The notes under the pieces: model-generated
Told to the model about the DNA's origin: nothing
Seen by the model: the letters and a program-made list of their open reading frames with translations, nothing else
Databases searched by the model: none
Shown: piece after piece, positions 54,915 to 63,361 of the stretch
How positions within the stretch are numbered: the first letter of the stretch is position 1
How the letters are laid out: the number at the start of each line of letters is the position of its first letter
From: an uncultured Parabacteroides sp.
GTDB lineage: Bacteria > Bacteroidota > Bacteroidia > Bacteroidales > Tannerellaceae
Length of the DNA stretch: 63,361 bases
Direction: 5' to 3'
Assembly (NCBI GenBank): GCA_900552465.1
Contig: URZO01000017.1
Span: 1 to 63,361 of the forward strand
Program-made: the position numbers and the translations under genes

Positions 54915-54922
54915 CAAAGATA
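54915..54922 (-). promoter_or_regulatory. -7 element of the cysteine desulfidase operon
   Basis: TATCTTTG on the minus strand. RNA start near 54908, with a leader of about 25 nt. Confidence 0.5.
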
Positions 54923-54924
54923 AT

Positions 54925-55587
54925 TTATTTATTATCATTGCCTGCGGTTTCGATCGTGAAAGTTTCTTCATCCGTGCCGTTGCCGCGCCCTTCCTGAAGG
55001 CGGACACCGAAGACGACTTCGCCGGTGCGCAATTTCGGCGATGCCTGAATGGTTACATTATAGGTGATACGGTCTTCACGCGTTACCTTGCTGATCAGGA
55101 CAGGTTCGGACAACTTGATATGCTTTCCCTTCTTGACTGTTACGATCGGCACGACATCCAGGGCATCCTGGAAGCTGTTGTTGACAATCACTAAGGAGAT
55201 GTGGCAGGTTTCCCCGGCATCGATCTTTTGGTTACGGGCGGTGCTGTCTTCCACCAGGAAGATATCTTCTATCTGCAGATCGGGAAGAAGAACATGCGAC
55301 GAAGGCGTATAGTTTCCGGGTGTTCTTTTCTCGACCTTCACTTCGCCTGTATTGGCGGCGATCGAGGCGCCGGCGATACCTCCGACAGCCGTCCCGACGA
55401 AAGAACCGATATCGGCCCCTACTTCATCGTCGATCGCATATCCGACGGCTCCGCCAAAAAGCCAGCCGACAAAAGATCCGATCTGTGCCCCGAAGCCGGC
55501 CCGGTCTTCCCGGCTCATGTTCTTCATCGATCCGCAGCCCGTCAGGATCAATAAAGGTATCATTAAATATATAAATACTTTTCTCAT
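54925..55587 (-). CDS. Glycine-zipper lipoprotein
   Basis: 220 residues from MRKVFIYL. Lipobox ILTGC (Cys18). A glycine-zipper region (about 32-75) has repeated GxxxG spacing, as in Gly-zipper outer membrane lipoproteins. A beta-rich C-terminal domain (about 90-210) follows, with TREDRITYNVTI and RTGEVVFGVRL. The longer frame opening at 55707 is rejected because the promoter at 55620-55627 lies inside it. The function is unknown; an envelope role is likely. Confidence 0.8.
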   Translation of the reverse strand: MRKVFIYLMIPLLILTGCGSMKNMSREDRAGFGAQIGSFVGWLFGGAVGYAIDDEVGADIGSFVGTAVGGIAGASIAANTGEVKVEKRTPGNYTPSSHVLLPDLQIEDIFLVEDSTARNQKIDAGETCHISLVIVNNSFQDALDVVPIVTVKKGKHIKLSEPVLISKVTREDRITYNVTIQASPKLRTGEVVFGVRLQEGRGNGTDEETFTIETAGNDNK

Positions 55588-55619
55588 ATTCTGTAATTTT
55601 ACTCCTTCCAATTCATGAA

Positions 55620-55627
55620 CAAAGATA
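55620..55627 (-). promoter_or_regulatory. -7 element of the glycine-zipper lipoprotein gene
   Basis: TATCTTTG on the minus strand. RNA start near 55613, with a leader of about 26 nt, which fixes the start at 55587. Confidence 0.5.
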
Positions 55628-55692
55628 ATCATCTGTTTGACTTTATGACACCGGAAAGAGCAAAAACCCCTATCCGATTGCGTTTTTTTATG

Positions 55693-55700
55693 TAAGTTTG
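55693..55700 (+). promoter_or_regulatory. -7 element of the helicase gene
   Basis: TAAGTTTG. RNA start near 55707, so translation starts at 55722 and not at the in-frame codon at 55698. Confidence 0.5.
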
Positions 55701-55721
55701 CGACCAATTAAAACGAGAATA

Positions 55722-57650
55722 ATGACAACTCAATATAAGACTCCAGCCGCAGACTTGCAGCATCAGTCGGATCTTCTTCAAAAAGAATTCGACTATGAAA
55801 AGGAGATGTACAGGGAACAGTCCGAGCGGACCGGAATACACCGGCGTATCCAGCAAGGATTCTGCTGGTATCCCGTCGCACCGGGGAGAAGCTACTATAA
55901 CTCGCTTAACCAGCTTGTCGTCGAGATAGAACGGCGGGAAGACAAAGAGATTGAACATAATTTCGAGTATGGACGGCCGGTTTGTTTCTTCACAACGGAC
56001 GCAAGCGGGAAACCGGAATACCTGAACTTCTCGGCTGTCATCAGCTATGTGCAGGACGACCGCATGGTCGTTGTGCTGCCCTCGCCCTCTGCCCTGACGG
56101 ACATTCAGGAGAAAAGCGAGATCGGCGTACAGCTCTATTTTGACGAGACCAGCTACAAGACGATGTTCAGCGCCTTGTCTGCCGTTATCGGCGCTAAGGG
56201 GAACCGCCTGGCTTACCTGCGCGATGTCTTGTTGGGGAAGACACCTGCCAGCCGGCGCATGCTTTTCCCGATCCGCTTTCCCTGGCTGAACGGGTCGCAG
56301 GAAGAGGCGGTCAACCATGTGCTGGCGGCTAAAGACGTTTCGATCGTACACGGTCCTCCCGGAACCGGGAAGACTACGACACTGGTCGAAGCAATCTACG
56401 AGACTTTGCACCGGGAGAACCAGGTGATGGTCTGTGCACAGAGCAATACGGCCGTGGACTGGATCGCCGAGAAGTTGGTGGACCGCGGTATAAACGTCCT
56501 GCGTATCGGCAATCCGACGCGGGTAAACGACAAGATGCTTTCCTTCACCTACGAACGCCGTTTCGAATCGCATCCCGACTACGCCGAACTGTGGGGCATC
56601 CGCAAAGCAATCCGCGAGATACAATCCAACCTGAGGAAGAAAAGCCACAGCGAGAAAGAGACGGCACGTAACCGCCTTTCCCGCCTCCGCTTCCGGGCTA
56701 CGGAGCTGGAGGTGAAGATCGACACGGAACTGTTTGCCGAGGCGCGCGTCGTGGCCTGCACACTGGTCGGATCGGCCAACCGGGTGCTGATGAATCGCAA
56801 CTTCACCTCCCTGTTTATCGACGAGGCGGCCCAGGCACTCGAAGCAGCCTGTTGGATTGCCATCGGAAAGGCAGACCGGGTGATCCTGGCCGGCGACCAT
56901 CACCAGCTCCCACCTACTATTAAATGTATAGAGGCGGCACGGGGCGGACTGGACCGCACGCTGATGCAGAAGGTGACGGACAGCAAACCGGAGACGGTCT
57001 CGCTGCTGAAAACGCAATACCGGATGAACGACGACATCATGCGCTTCCCCTCCCACTGGTTCTATCACGACGAGTTGCAGTCGGCGCCGGAGGTGAGACA
57101 TCGCGGCATCCTGGAATACGACACGCCAGTCGTCTGGCTCGACACGGCAGACTGCCATTTCACCGAAGACCAGCTTGCCGACAGCATGAGCCGTATCAAT
57201 AAGGACGAAGCCTGCCTGCTGGTCTCGACCTTGCAGGCCTATATAGAGAAGATCGGAAAAGAGCGCGTCCTGGACGAAAGCATCGACTTCGGGCTGATCT
57301 CGCCCTATAAATCGCAGGTGCATTACATTCGGGGACTGATCAAGCGCAACGCCTTCTTCAAGCCCTTCCGCCGGCTGATCACCGTCCATACGGTAGACGG
57401 TTTTCAGGGACAGGAACGCGACGTGATCATGATCAGCCTCGTCCGTGCCAACGACAAAGGACAGATCGGTTTCCTCGGCGACCTGCGCCGCATGAATGTG
57501 GCTATCACCCGCGCCCGGATGAAACTGATGATCCTGGGCGACGCGCCGACACTGACGCAGCATGCCTTCTACAAAGCGCTTTATCAATATATTCATCAGA
57601 ACGGACAGGTGGTAACGCTTACCCCTCCGGAAATACCGGACAACGGATAG
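55722..57650 (+). CDS. Superfamily 1 DNA/RNA helicase, Upf1/SMUBP2-like
   Basis: 642 residues from MTTQYKTP. An N-terminal beta-barrel-like region (about 50-190) precedes two RecA domains. Walker A is GPPGTGKTTT, motif II is FIDEAAQALE, then GDHHQLPPT, a QYRMN motif, VDGFQGQERDV and NVAITRAR. This is the SF1B Upf1-like order, a 5'-3' helicase. The bacterial role is not established. Monocistronic. Confidence 0.9.
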   Translation: MTTQYKTPAADLQHQSDLLQKEFDYEKEMYREQSERTGIHRRIQQGFCWYPVAPGRSYYNSLNQLVVEIERREDKEIEHNFEYGRPVCFFTTDASGKPEYLNFSAVISYVQDDRMVVVLPSPSALTDIQEKSEIGVQLYFDETSYKTMFSALSAVIGAKGNRLAYLRDVLLGKTPASRRMLFPIRFPWLNGSQEEAVNHVLAAKDVSIVHGPPGTGKTTTLVEAIYETLHRENQVMVCAQSNTAVDWIAEKLVDRGINVLRIGNPTRVNDKMLSFTYERRFESHPDYAELWGIRKAIREIQSNLRKKSHSEKETARNRLSRLRFRATELEVKIDTELFAEARVVACTLVGSANRVLMNRNFTSLFIDEAAQALEAACWIAIGKADRVILAGDHHQLPPTIKCIEAARGGLDRTLMQKVTDSKPETVSLLKTQYRMNDDIMRFPSHWFYHDELQSAPEVRHRGILEYDTPVVWLDTADCHFTEDQLADSMSRINKDEACLLVSTLQAYIEKIGKERVLDESIDFGLISPYKSQVHYIRGLIKRNAFFKPFRRLITVHTVDGFQGQERDVIMISLVRANDKGQIGFLGDLRRMNVAITRARMKLMILGDAPTLTQHAFYKALYQYIHQNGQVVTLTPPEIPDNG

Positions 57651-57697
57651 ACAGAGAATAGTTTACCCGGCAGGCAGGAAGGGAAGCAAATTTTTCC

Positions 57698-57705
57698 TAT
57701 ATTTG
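57698..57705 (+). promoter_or_regulatory. -7 element of the HAD-MenI/menF unit
   Basis: TATATTTG. RNA start near 57712, with a leader of about 22 nt to the ATG at 57734. Confidence 0.55.
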
Positions 57706-57733
57706 TATCATTAACAAAAAATACAGAGAGGCC

Positions 57734-58966
57734 ATGAAGTATAAATTATTAGTTCTCGACGTAGACGGGACGCTGCTCAACAATAACAAAGAGATTAGTC
57801 CCCGTACCCAGGCTGCCCTATTGAAGGTGCAGCAAATGGGAGTACACATCGTATTGGCATCAGGAAGACCGACAAATGGCGTCATGCCCATCGCTGAAAA
57901 GCTGGAACTGAATCATTACGGAGGTTACGTCCTTTCCTACAACGGCGGTCAGATCATCAACGTGCAGACCGGCGAACTCCTATTTGAAAAACGCATCGAT
58001 CCGGAATGGATCCCCTATTTTGAGAAGAAGGCAAAGAAAAACGACTTTGCCATCTTCACCTACCACAAGGATTATATCCTGACAAATAAGCCTGATAACA
58101 AGTATGTCATCCAGGAAGCGAACCTGAACAAGATGCAGATCATCGGTGTCGACAACTTTGCCGAAGCCGTCGATTTCGCACCCTGTAAATGTATGTTGAC
58201 AAGTGATGACGAGGAGGCACTGGTAGGATTGGAAAATCATTGGAAGAAACGGCTGGACGGAGTCTTGGAAGCCTTCCGTTCGGAACCCTATTTTCTCGAA
58301 GTCGTGCCCCAGTTTATCGACAAGGGAAACACGTTGGGCGTACTGATGACCAAATTAGAGATTCAGCCGGAAGAAGTGATTGCCATGGGTGACGGCGTTT
58401 GCGACGTGACGATGTTGCAGCTGGCCGGTGTCGGCATCGCAATGGGCAATGCACAAGATTCGGTGAAGGCCTGTGTGGATAATACGACGCTCACCAACGA
58501 AGAAGACGGCGTCGCCTTTGCCGTAGAGAAAGCGATCCTGGCAGAAATACGTCCGACAGAAGTCCCGCTCGACCAGCTCAATATGCGGGCCAAGCATGCC
58601 CTTATGGGAAATCTCGGCATCCAGTACACCTACGCATCGGAAGACCGCGTAGAGGCAACGATGCCGGTAGACGAACGTACCCGCCAGCCTTTCGGAATCC
58701 TGCATGGTGGCGCAACGCTTGCACTGGCTGAAACGGTTGCCGGTCTGGGTTCGATGATCCTGGCAAAGCCGGACGAGATAGTTGTCGGCATGCAAGTCAG
58801 CGGCAACCACATGTCGTCCGCCCACGAAGGAGACACGGTCCGCGCCGTCGGAACCATCATTCACAAAGGACGCTCCTCGCATGTATGGAATGTGGATGTC
58901 TTCACATCAACCGACAAACTGGTATCTTCCATCCGCGTGGTCAACAGTATATTGAAAAAGAAATGA
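57734..58966 (+). CDS. menI: Fusion of Cof-type HAD phosphatase and MenI-like hotdog thioesterase
   Basis: 410 residues. The N-terminal HAD domain (about 1-265) has LDVDGTLLNN and GDGVCDVTML, as in Cof/YbiV phosphatases. The C-terminal hotdog domain (about 275-410) has EATMPVDERTRQPFG and ILHGGATLALAET, close to E. coli MenI (YdiI), which hydrolyses 1,4-dihydroxy-2-naphthoyl-CoA in menaquinone synthesis. The next gene, isochorismate synthase, starts in ATGA overlap, which supports this role. The HAD substrate is unknown. Confidence 0.88.
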   Translation: MKYKLLVLDVDGTLLNNNKEISPRTQAALLKVQQMGVHIVLASGRPTNGVMPIAEKLELNHYGGYVLSYNGGQIINVQTGELLFEKRIDPEWIPYFEKKAKKNDFAIFTYHKDYILTNKPDNKYVIQEANLNKMQIIGVDNFAEAVDFAPCKCMLTSDDEEALVGLENHWKKRLDGVLEAFRSEPYFLEVVPQFIDKGNTLGVLMTKLEIQPEEVIAMGDGVCDVTMLQLAGVGIAMGNAQDSVKACVDNTTLTNEEDGVAFAVEKAILAEIRPTEVPLDQLNMRAKHALMGNLGIQYTYASEDRVEATMPVDERTRQPFGILHGGATLALAETVAGLGSMILAKPDEIVVGMQVSGNHMSSAHEGDTVRAVGTIIHKGRSSHVWNVDVFTSTDKLVSSIRVVNSILKKK

Positions 58967-60063
58967 CTCCCGACGAAACAACAAATCATTCTATAATAGA
59001 TGCATTAATCAGAGAGAACCGGAGTTTTGCCCTCTGGCGTATACCGGGAGAATCCCCCCGTTTCGCCATGCAGACCTCCGGTTCTGCACGTCTTCTCTAT
59101 AACATCGAGGAACTGGACGGGCAGAGCGGTTTCGTCATCGCCCCGTTCCATGTCAGCGAACAGCACCCGATTGTCCTGATACGTCCCGACACAACCGTTT
59201 TGCCACAGGCTTGGCAAACCTCTGCCAACGGCATGGCAAGACCTTGCCACGGGCATGGCAAACCTTTGCCAACGGCATGGCAAAACAAAGAAGACTACAC
59301 CCGCCGTTTCAACCTCTTCATCGAACCGCTTCGGAAGAAGGCATTCGATAAACTCGTCCTGTCACGCCATCAGGTAGTGGACGGGCAATCCCCCACTTTC
59401 TCTCCGGCAGCCACTTTCTATAAGGCTGTCAGGCGGTACCGATATTCGTATGTCTACCTTTGCCACACGCCCGAAACCGGGACCTGGCTCGGCTGCACGC
59501 CCGAAATCATCCTCTCCGGAGAAAAAGGCGAATGGCACACAGTAGCCCTTGCCGGAACGCAGCCGCTTCAGGGCGGAGAGTTACCGACGGAATGGGACGG
59601 GAAAAACAGGGAAGAACAGGAATACGTGGCATTCTACATCCGCAAGCAGCTCCAGGCATTAGGCATCACTCCGGCAGAGACAGCTCCGTCGCCCGTTCGC
59701 GCCGGGGAATTAGCGCATCTGAAAAGTGATTTCAGCTTTTCCCTCCCCGACAACAAACAGCTGGGCCTGTTGCTGAAACGGCTGCATCCGACGCCGGCAG
59801 TCTGCGGATTGCCGAAAGAAGAGACATACCGTTTCATCCGGGAGAACGAAGGCTATGACCGGAGCTATTATTCCGGCTTCATCGGCCTCCTGGCACCCGA
59901 AGGCAGAAGCGACCTGTATGTGAATCTGCGCTGCATGAACATCCTTGCCGACACACTTGTTTTATACGCAGGCGGCGGCATCCTCGCCTCTTCCGAACCG
60001 GAAAGCGAATGGCTCGAAACAGAAGCGAAAATGCAAACCATGAAACGTCTGCTCAATTCTTAA
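58963..60063 (+). CDS. menF: Isochorismate synthase
   Basis: 366 residues from MTPDETTN, in ATGA overlap with the upstream fusion gene; an in-frame Met at 58885 would lie deep inside that gene. Chorismate-binding fold with the catalytic Lys in FDKLVLSRHQ, VALAGTQPL and the ENEGYDRSYYSGFIG and DLYVNLRCM segments that bind Mg2+ and chorismate. It is the first step of menaquinone synthesis, or of siderophore synthesis, but MenI next door favours menaquinone. Residues 79-108 are encoded by repeat array C and have the odd composition PQAWQTSANGMARPCHGHGK. No menD/B/C/E follow. Confidence 0.9.
   Translation: MTPDETTNHSIIDALIRENRSFALWRIPGESPRFAMQTSGSARLLYNIEELDGQSGFVIAPFHVSEQHPIVLIRPDTTVLPQAWQTSANGMARPCHGHGKPLPTAWQNKEDYTRRFNLFIEPLRKKAFDKLVLSRHQVVDGQSPTFSPAATFYKAVRRYRYSYVYLCHTPETGTWLGCTPEIILSGEKGEWHTVALAGTQPLQGGELPTEWDGKNREEQEYVAFYIRKQLQALGITPAETAPSPVRAGELAHLKSDFSFSLPDNKQLGLLLKRLHPTPAVCGLPKEETYRFIRENEGYDRSYYSGFIGLLAPEGRSDLYVNLRCMNILADTLVLYAGGGILASSEPESEWLETEAKMQTMKRLLNS
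59198..59285 (+). repeat. Array C: four 22-nt palindromic units inside the menF coding sequence
   Basis: Units start at 59198, 59220, 59242 and 59264, each 22 nt with TGCCA and TGGCAA arms. Unit 2 differs from unit 3 of array B (17681-17702) at only two bases. The array is translated as part of menF in a loop between two conserved strands. Its 88 nt length is not a multiple of three. Confidence 0.85.
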
Positions 60064-60089
60064 TTCTTAATTTTTAATTCTTAATTTAT

Positions 60090-61037
60090 ATGGCACACAT
60101 AGCAAAAAAGCTGACCGACCTCGTCGGTAACACACCGCTGTTGGAGTTCTCGAACTTTAACGCAAGCAAAGGGCTGAAAGCAAAAGTAATCGGCAAGTTG
60201 GAATATTTCAATCCGGCTGGAAGCGTGAAAGACCGCGTGGCGCTGGCCATGATAGAAGATGCAGAAGAGAAAGGACTCCTGAAACCGGATGCAACCATCA
60301 TCGAGCCGACCAGCGGGAACACAGGCGTCGGGCTGGCCTTCGTCTCGGCCGCGAAAGGCTATAAGTTGGTTCTGACCATGCCCGAAACCATGAGCCTCGA
60401 ACGGCGTAACCTGCTGAAAGCATTAGGCGCCAACCTTGTCCTCACTCCCGGAGCGGAAGGAATGAAAGGAGCCATTGCCAAGGCGGAAGCCCTGCGCGAC
60501 GAAACGCCCGGCTCCGTCATCCTCCAGCAGTTCGAGAACCCGGCAAACCCGGCACAGCACGTAAAGACGACGGCACAGGAAATCTGGCGTGACACGGACG
60601 GACAGGTCGATATCTTTGTCGCAGGCGTCGGCACAGGCGGAACCGTCAGTGGTGTAGGTAAAGGCCTGAAGGCGCATAACCCGGCGATCCGGATTGTCGC
60701 GGTCGAACCCACCGACTCTCCCGTTCTGTCCGGAGGCAAACCGGGCCCGCATAAGATTCAGGGCATCGGCGCCGGCTTTATTCCCGAAACATACGACGGG
60801 ACAGTTGTCGACGAGATCATCCGCGTAGAAGGAGACGATGCCATCCGCACCTCCCGCGAACTGGCGCAAAAAGAGGGCCTTCTCGTAGGCATATCGTCCG
60901 GAGCTGCCGTATATGCAGCCCTCCAGTTGGCCCGCCTGCCGGAAAACGAAGGGAAAACAATCGTGGCTCTACTGCCCGATACGGGAGAAAGGTATCTTTC
61001 GACGGCCTTGTACGCCTTCGAAGAATATCCGCTATAA
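60090..61037 (+). CDS. cysK: Cysteine synthase A (O-acetylserine sulfhydrylase)
   Basis: 315 residues. PLP Lys in NPAGSVKDR, SGNTGVGLA, GTGGTVSGVGKGL and GIGAGFIPE. It joins O-acetylserine and sulfide to cysteine in the cytosol; its substrate is made by the enzyme encoded at 22356-23243. It starts 26 nt after menF across an AT-rich linker of repeated TTCTTAATTT words. The pairing with menF looks positional rather than metabolic. Confidence 0.95.
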   Translation: MAHIAKKLTDLVGNTPLLEFSNFNASKGLKAKVIGKLEYFNPAGSVKDRVALAMIEDAEEKGLLKPDATIIEPTSGNTGVGLAFVSAAKGYKLVLTMPETMSLERRNLLKALGANLVLTPGAEGMKGAIAKAEALRDETPGSVILQQFENPANPAQHVKTTAQEIWRDTDGQVDIFVAGVGTGGTVSGVGKGLKAHNPAIRIVAVEPTDSPVLSGGKPGPHKIQGIGAGFIPETYDGTVVDEIIRVEGDDAIRTSRELAQKEGLLVGISSGAAVYAALQLARLPENEGKTIVALLPDTGERYLSTALYAFEEYPL

Positions 61038-61071
61038 ACAGGAACAATATCTCCGCAAAATATAGAATCGT

Positions 61072-62127
61072 ATGGATAAGATAAAAACAGGTTTGGCAGC
61101 TTTCGGTATGTCCGGGCAGATATTTCATGCTCCGTTTATCAGCACGAACCCGGCCTTCGAGCTGACGGCAATCACGGAGCGTAGCAAGGAACTCTCGAAA
61201 GAGCGCTATCCGTCGGCACGCATCGTGCGCAGTTTCGACGAGCTGATTGCGATGGACGAACTGGAGCTGATTGTTGTCAACACGCCCGACAGCACGCATT
61301 ACGACTATGCGCGGCGTGCCTTGGAAGCCGGAAAGAACGTGATTGTGGAGAAACCTTTCACGGCGACGGTCCGGCAAGGGGAAGAGCTCATCGCGCTGGC
61401 CCGTTCCAAAAGGCTGGCCCTAAGTGTGTATCAGAACAGGCGCTGGGATTCGGATTTCCTGACGGTTAAAGAGATTTTAGACAAAGGGGTGTTAGGACGC
61501 CTCGTCGAGTTCGAATCGACCTTTCCGCGCTATCGTAACTTTATCAAACCCGGAACCTGGAAGGAGACCGGCGAGATGGGCGGTGGCCTGACCTATAACC
61601 TCGGGGCGCATGTCATTGACCAGGCGGTCCAGTTGTTCGGCGTGCCGGAAGCGGTCTTTGCCGATATCGACATCCTCCGTACCGGCGGCCTGGTCGACGA
61701 TTACTTTGTGATACACCTGCTCCGTCCTTCCAAAGCGCCTCACGTGAAAGTGACGCTGAAATCGAGCTACCTGATGTGCGAACCGGAGCCTCGCTTTGTG
61801 TTGCACGGCACGGAAGGCTCGTTTGTCAAATACGGCCTGGACCGGCAGGAAGCCGACCTAAACGAAGGCCTGAAGCCCGATACCGCTAATTGGGGAGTGG
61901 AAGACGAAAGCATCTGGGGCCTCCTGCATACGGAAAAAGACGGCAACGTCGTCCGCCGCAAATATCCCAGCCTTGCCGGAAACTACGCCGGCTTCTACGA
62001 CAACATCTACCGCCACCTCCGCCTCTCCGAACCGCTCCTGACGGATGCCGCCGGCGTCTTGCCCGTCATCCGCCTGATCGAAGCGGCGTGGGAAAGCAGC
62101 AAAGAGGGGACCATCCAACCTGTATAA
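61072..62127 (+). CDS. Gfo/Idh/MocA-family oxidoreductase
   Basis: 351 residues. The N-terminal NAD(P)-binding Rossmann fold (GLAAFGMSGQIFHAPF, then ITERSKE) and VEKPFTATVRQGEEL lead to the central beta-sheet domain with GGGLTYNLGAHVIDQ, containing the likely active-site His/Asp. Substrates in this family are sugars or inositols; it cannot be named from sequence. It lies 34 nt after cysK. Confidence 0.9.
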   Translation: MDKIKTGLAAFGMSGQIFHAPFISTNPAFELTAITERSKELSKERYPSARIVRSFDELIAMDELELIVVNTPDSTHYDYARRALEAGKNVIVEKPFTATVRQGEELIALARSKRLALSVYQNRRWDSDFLTVKEILDKGVLGRLVEFESTFPRYRNFIKPGTWKETGEMGGGLTYNLGAHVIDQAVQLFGVPEAVFADIDILRTGGLVDDYFVIHLLRPSKAPHVKVTLKSSYLMCEPEPRFVLHGTEGSFVKYGLDRQEADLNEGLKPDTANWGVEDESIWGLLHTEKDGNVVRRKYPSLAGNYAGFYDNIYRHLRLSEPLLTDAAGVLPVIRLIEAAWESSKEGTIQPV

Positions 62128-62187
62128 GATGTTGAAGTTATAAGTATATTTCAAGACTATTTTATCCCTGTATACGAATTTTTATCG

Positions 62188-62195
62188 TAAATTTG
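62188..62195 (+). promoter_or_regulatory. -7 element of glyA
   Basis: TAAATTTG. RNA start near 62202, with a leader of about 49 nt. Confidence 0.5.
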
Positions 62196-62250
62196 CCAAC
62201 GGTCCCATTAAAAGAGAAGGGATTCATTGCAATAACCAATTTTACATGTA

Positions 62251-63361
62251 ATGAAAAGAGACAATATTATTTTCGACATCATTGAGAAGGAACATCAGCG
62301 CCAGGCTAAAGGCATTGAACTGATTGCTTCCGAAAACTTTGTAAGCGACCAGGTGATGCAAGCCATGGGTAGCTGCCTGACCAACAAATACGCCGAAGGG
62401 TATCCCGGCAAGCGCTATTATGGAGGTTGCGAAGTAGTAGACCAGAGCGAAACCATCGCTATCGAACGGTTGAAACAGATTTTCAATGCAGAATGGGCGA
62501 ACGTACAGCCTCATTCAGGTGCACAGGCGAATGCAGCCGTATTTCTGGCAGTGCTGAATCCGGGCGATACATTCCTCGGTTTGAACCTGGCACACGGCGG
62601 CCACCTTTCTCACGGTTCTCCAGTAAACAGCTCTGGTATTTTATACCATGCTACAGAATATAACGTAAAAGAAGAAACCGGTCGTGTAGATTATGACCAG
62701 ATGGAAGAAGTCGCCCTGCGTGAAAAACCGAAATTGATCGTCGGTGGCGGTTCTGCCTATTCCCGTGAATGGGACTACAAGCGCATGCGTGAAATCGCTG
62801 ACAAGGTCGGCGCCCTGTTGATGATCGACATGGCTCATCCTGCAGGTCTGATCGCGGCCGGCTTGTTGAACAATCCGCTGGAATATGCCCACATTGTAAC
62901 TTCTACGACACACAAAACATTACGTGGTCCGCGCGGAGGTATCATCCTGTTGGGTAAAGACTTTGAAAACCCCTGGGGCAAGAAGACTCCGAAGGGCGAG
63001 ATCAAGAAGATGTCCCAATTGCTGGATTCAGCCGTATTCCCGGGTATTCAGGGAGGTCCGCTGGAACATGTGATTGCCGCTAAGGCTGTTGCTTTCGGCG
63101 AAGCGTTGGAACCGGAATACAAGACCTACCAGGCACAGGTGAAGGCAAATGCTGCCGCTATGGCAAAAGCATTTATCGACAAAGGTTACAAGATCATCTC
63201 CGATGGTACGGATAACCATAGCATGCTGATCGACCTGCGCAAGAAGTTCCCTGATCTGACAGGTAAAGTCGCTGAAAAAGCATTGGTTGCTGCCGATATC
63301 ACGGTGAACAAGAACATGGTTCCGTTCGACAGCCGTTCGGCTTTCCAGACTTCCGGTATCC
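62251..63361 (+). CDS. glyA: Serine hydroxymethyltransferase, 3' end beyond the window
   Basis: 370 codons visible from MKRDNIIFD, with no stop. It is a fold-type I PLP enzyme: LIASENFVS, YPGKRYYGGC, the HSGAQANAAV loop and the PLP Lys in STTHKTLRGPRGG. It interconverts serine and glycine with tetrahydrofolate in the cytosol. The last about 55 residues are missing. It has its own promoter and no link to the oxidoreductase upstream beyond position. Confidence 0.96.
   Translation, partial: MKRDNIIFDIIEKEHQRQAKGIELIASENFVSDQVMQAMGSCLTNKYAEGYPGKRYYGGCEVVDQSETIAIERLKQIFNAEWANVQPHSGAQANAAVFLAVLNPGDTFLGLNLAHGGHLSHGSPVNSSGILYHATEYNVKEETGRVDYDQMEEVALREKPKLIVGGGSAYSREWDYKRMREIADKVGALLMIDMAHPAGLIAAGLLNNPLEYAHIVTSTTHKTLRGPRGGIILLGKDFENPWGKKTPKGEIKKMSQLLDSAVFPGIQGGPLEHVIAAKAVAFGEALEPEYKTYQAQVKANAAAMAKAFIDKGYKIISDGTDNHSMLIDLRKKFPDLTGKVAEKALVAADITVNKNMVPFDSRSAFQTSGI

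Noticed and set aside
55629..57596. A 655-codon frame antisense to the helicase gene
   Set aside because: The plus strand encodes a complete helicase with all motifs; the long antisense frame is a by-product of GC-rich codon usage.

Overview
The window reads as chromosome of an anaerobic Bacteroidales gut bacterium, most likely Parabacteroides or a close relative. The evidence is the promoter grammar (repeated TAnnTTTG -7 boxes, some with a TTTG -33 box 18-20 nt upstream), the near absence of Shine-Dalgarno sites, and gene content such as LytTR regulators, a patatin with a C-terminal barrel, a trimeric FeFe hydrogenase, pyruvate phosphate dikinase and an ADP-forming acetyl-CoA synthetase. The genus is an inference; no search was run.

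Layout: 1-2.5 kb, 3'-truncated tRNA-Arg and a patatin-barrel protein. 2.5-6.3 kb, a LytTR two-component pair divergent from a VWA protein. 6.3-16 kb, htpG, clpC, gyrA and a TPR protein. 16-22.3 kb, aldA facing an electron-bifurcating FeFe hydrogenase operon. 22.3-31.1 kb, an AT-rich signalling cluster (stand-alone LytTR, two FHA proteins, a small acidic repeat protein, PP2C phosphatase, Ser/Thr kinase, TPR/outer-membrane-like protein, FN3/Kelch lipoprotein) ending in a serine acetyltransferase. 31.4-36.6 kb, ppdK and ADP-forming acetyl-CoA synthetase. 36.6-46.8 kb, a complete NiFe hydrogenase locus: hypF-hypA-hypB leftward, and hypC-D-E, small subunit, large subunit, cytochrome b and protease rightward. 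46.8-50.9 kb, a serpin lipoprotein and a HlyD/TolC pair behind a good sigma-54 promoter. 51-52.3 kb, corA with a leader-peptide/anti-SD leader. 52.5-55.6 kb, a YcaQ/AlkZ-like protein, a cysteine desulfidase and a glycine-zipper lipoprotein. 55.7-63.4 kb, an Upf1-like helicase, a HAD-MenI fusion, isochorismate synthase, cysK, a Gfo/Idh/MocA oxidoreductase and the 5' part of glyA.

How the genes fit together: the FeFe enzyme should vent H2 from NADH plus reduced ferredoxin. The Tat-exported NiFe enzyme with cytochrome b should return H2 electrons to the quinone pool, and the MenI-like thioesterase and isochorismate synthase belong to menaquinone synthesis. PpdK and ADP-forming acetyl-CoA synthetase fit PPi/ADP-sparing fermentation. 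cysE, cysK, cyuA and glyA cover serine, cysteine and glycine metabolism.

Most unusual observations: (i) a 15-codon acidic leader peptide followed by two mutually exclusive RNA stems that hide or free the corA ribosome-binding site; (ii) four arrays of exactly four 22- or 24-nt palindromic units at unrelated loci, one lying inside the isochorismate synthase coding sequence; (iii) the kinase/phosphatase/FHA cluster with a repeat-built acidic protein that has its own promoter; (iv) the six-cysteine proximal-cluster signature of oxygen-tolerant NiFe hydrogenases in an apparent anaerobe.
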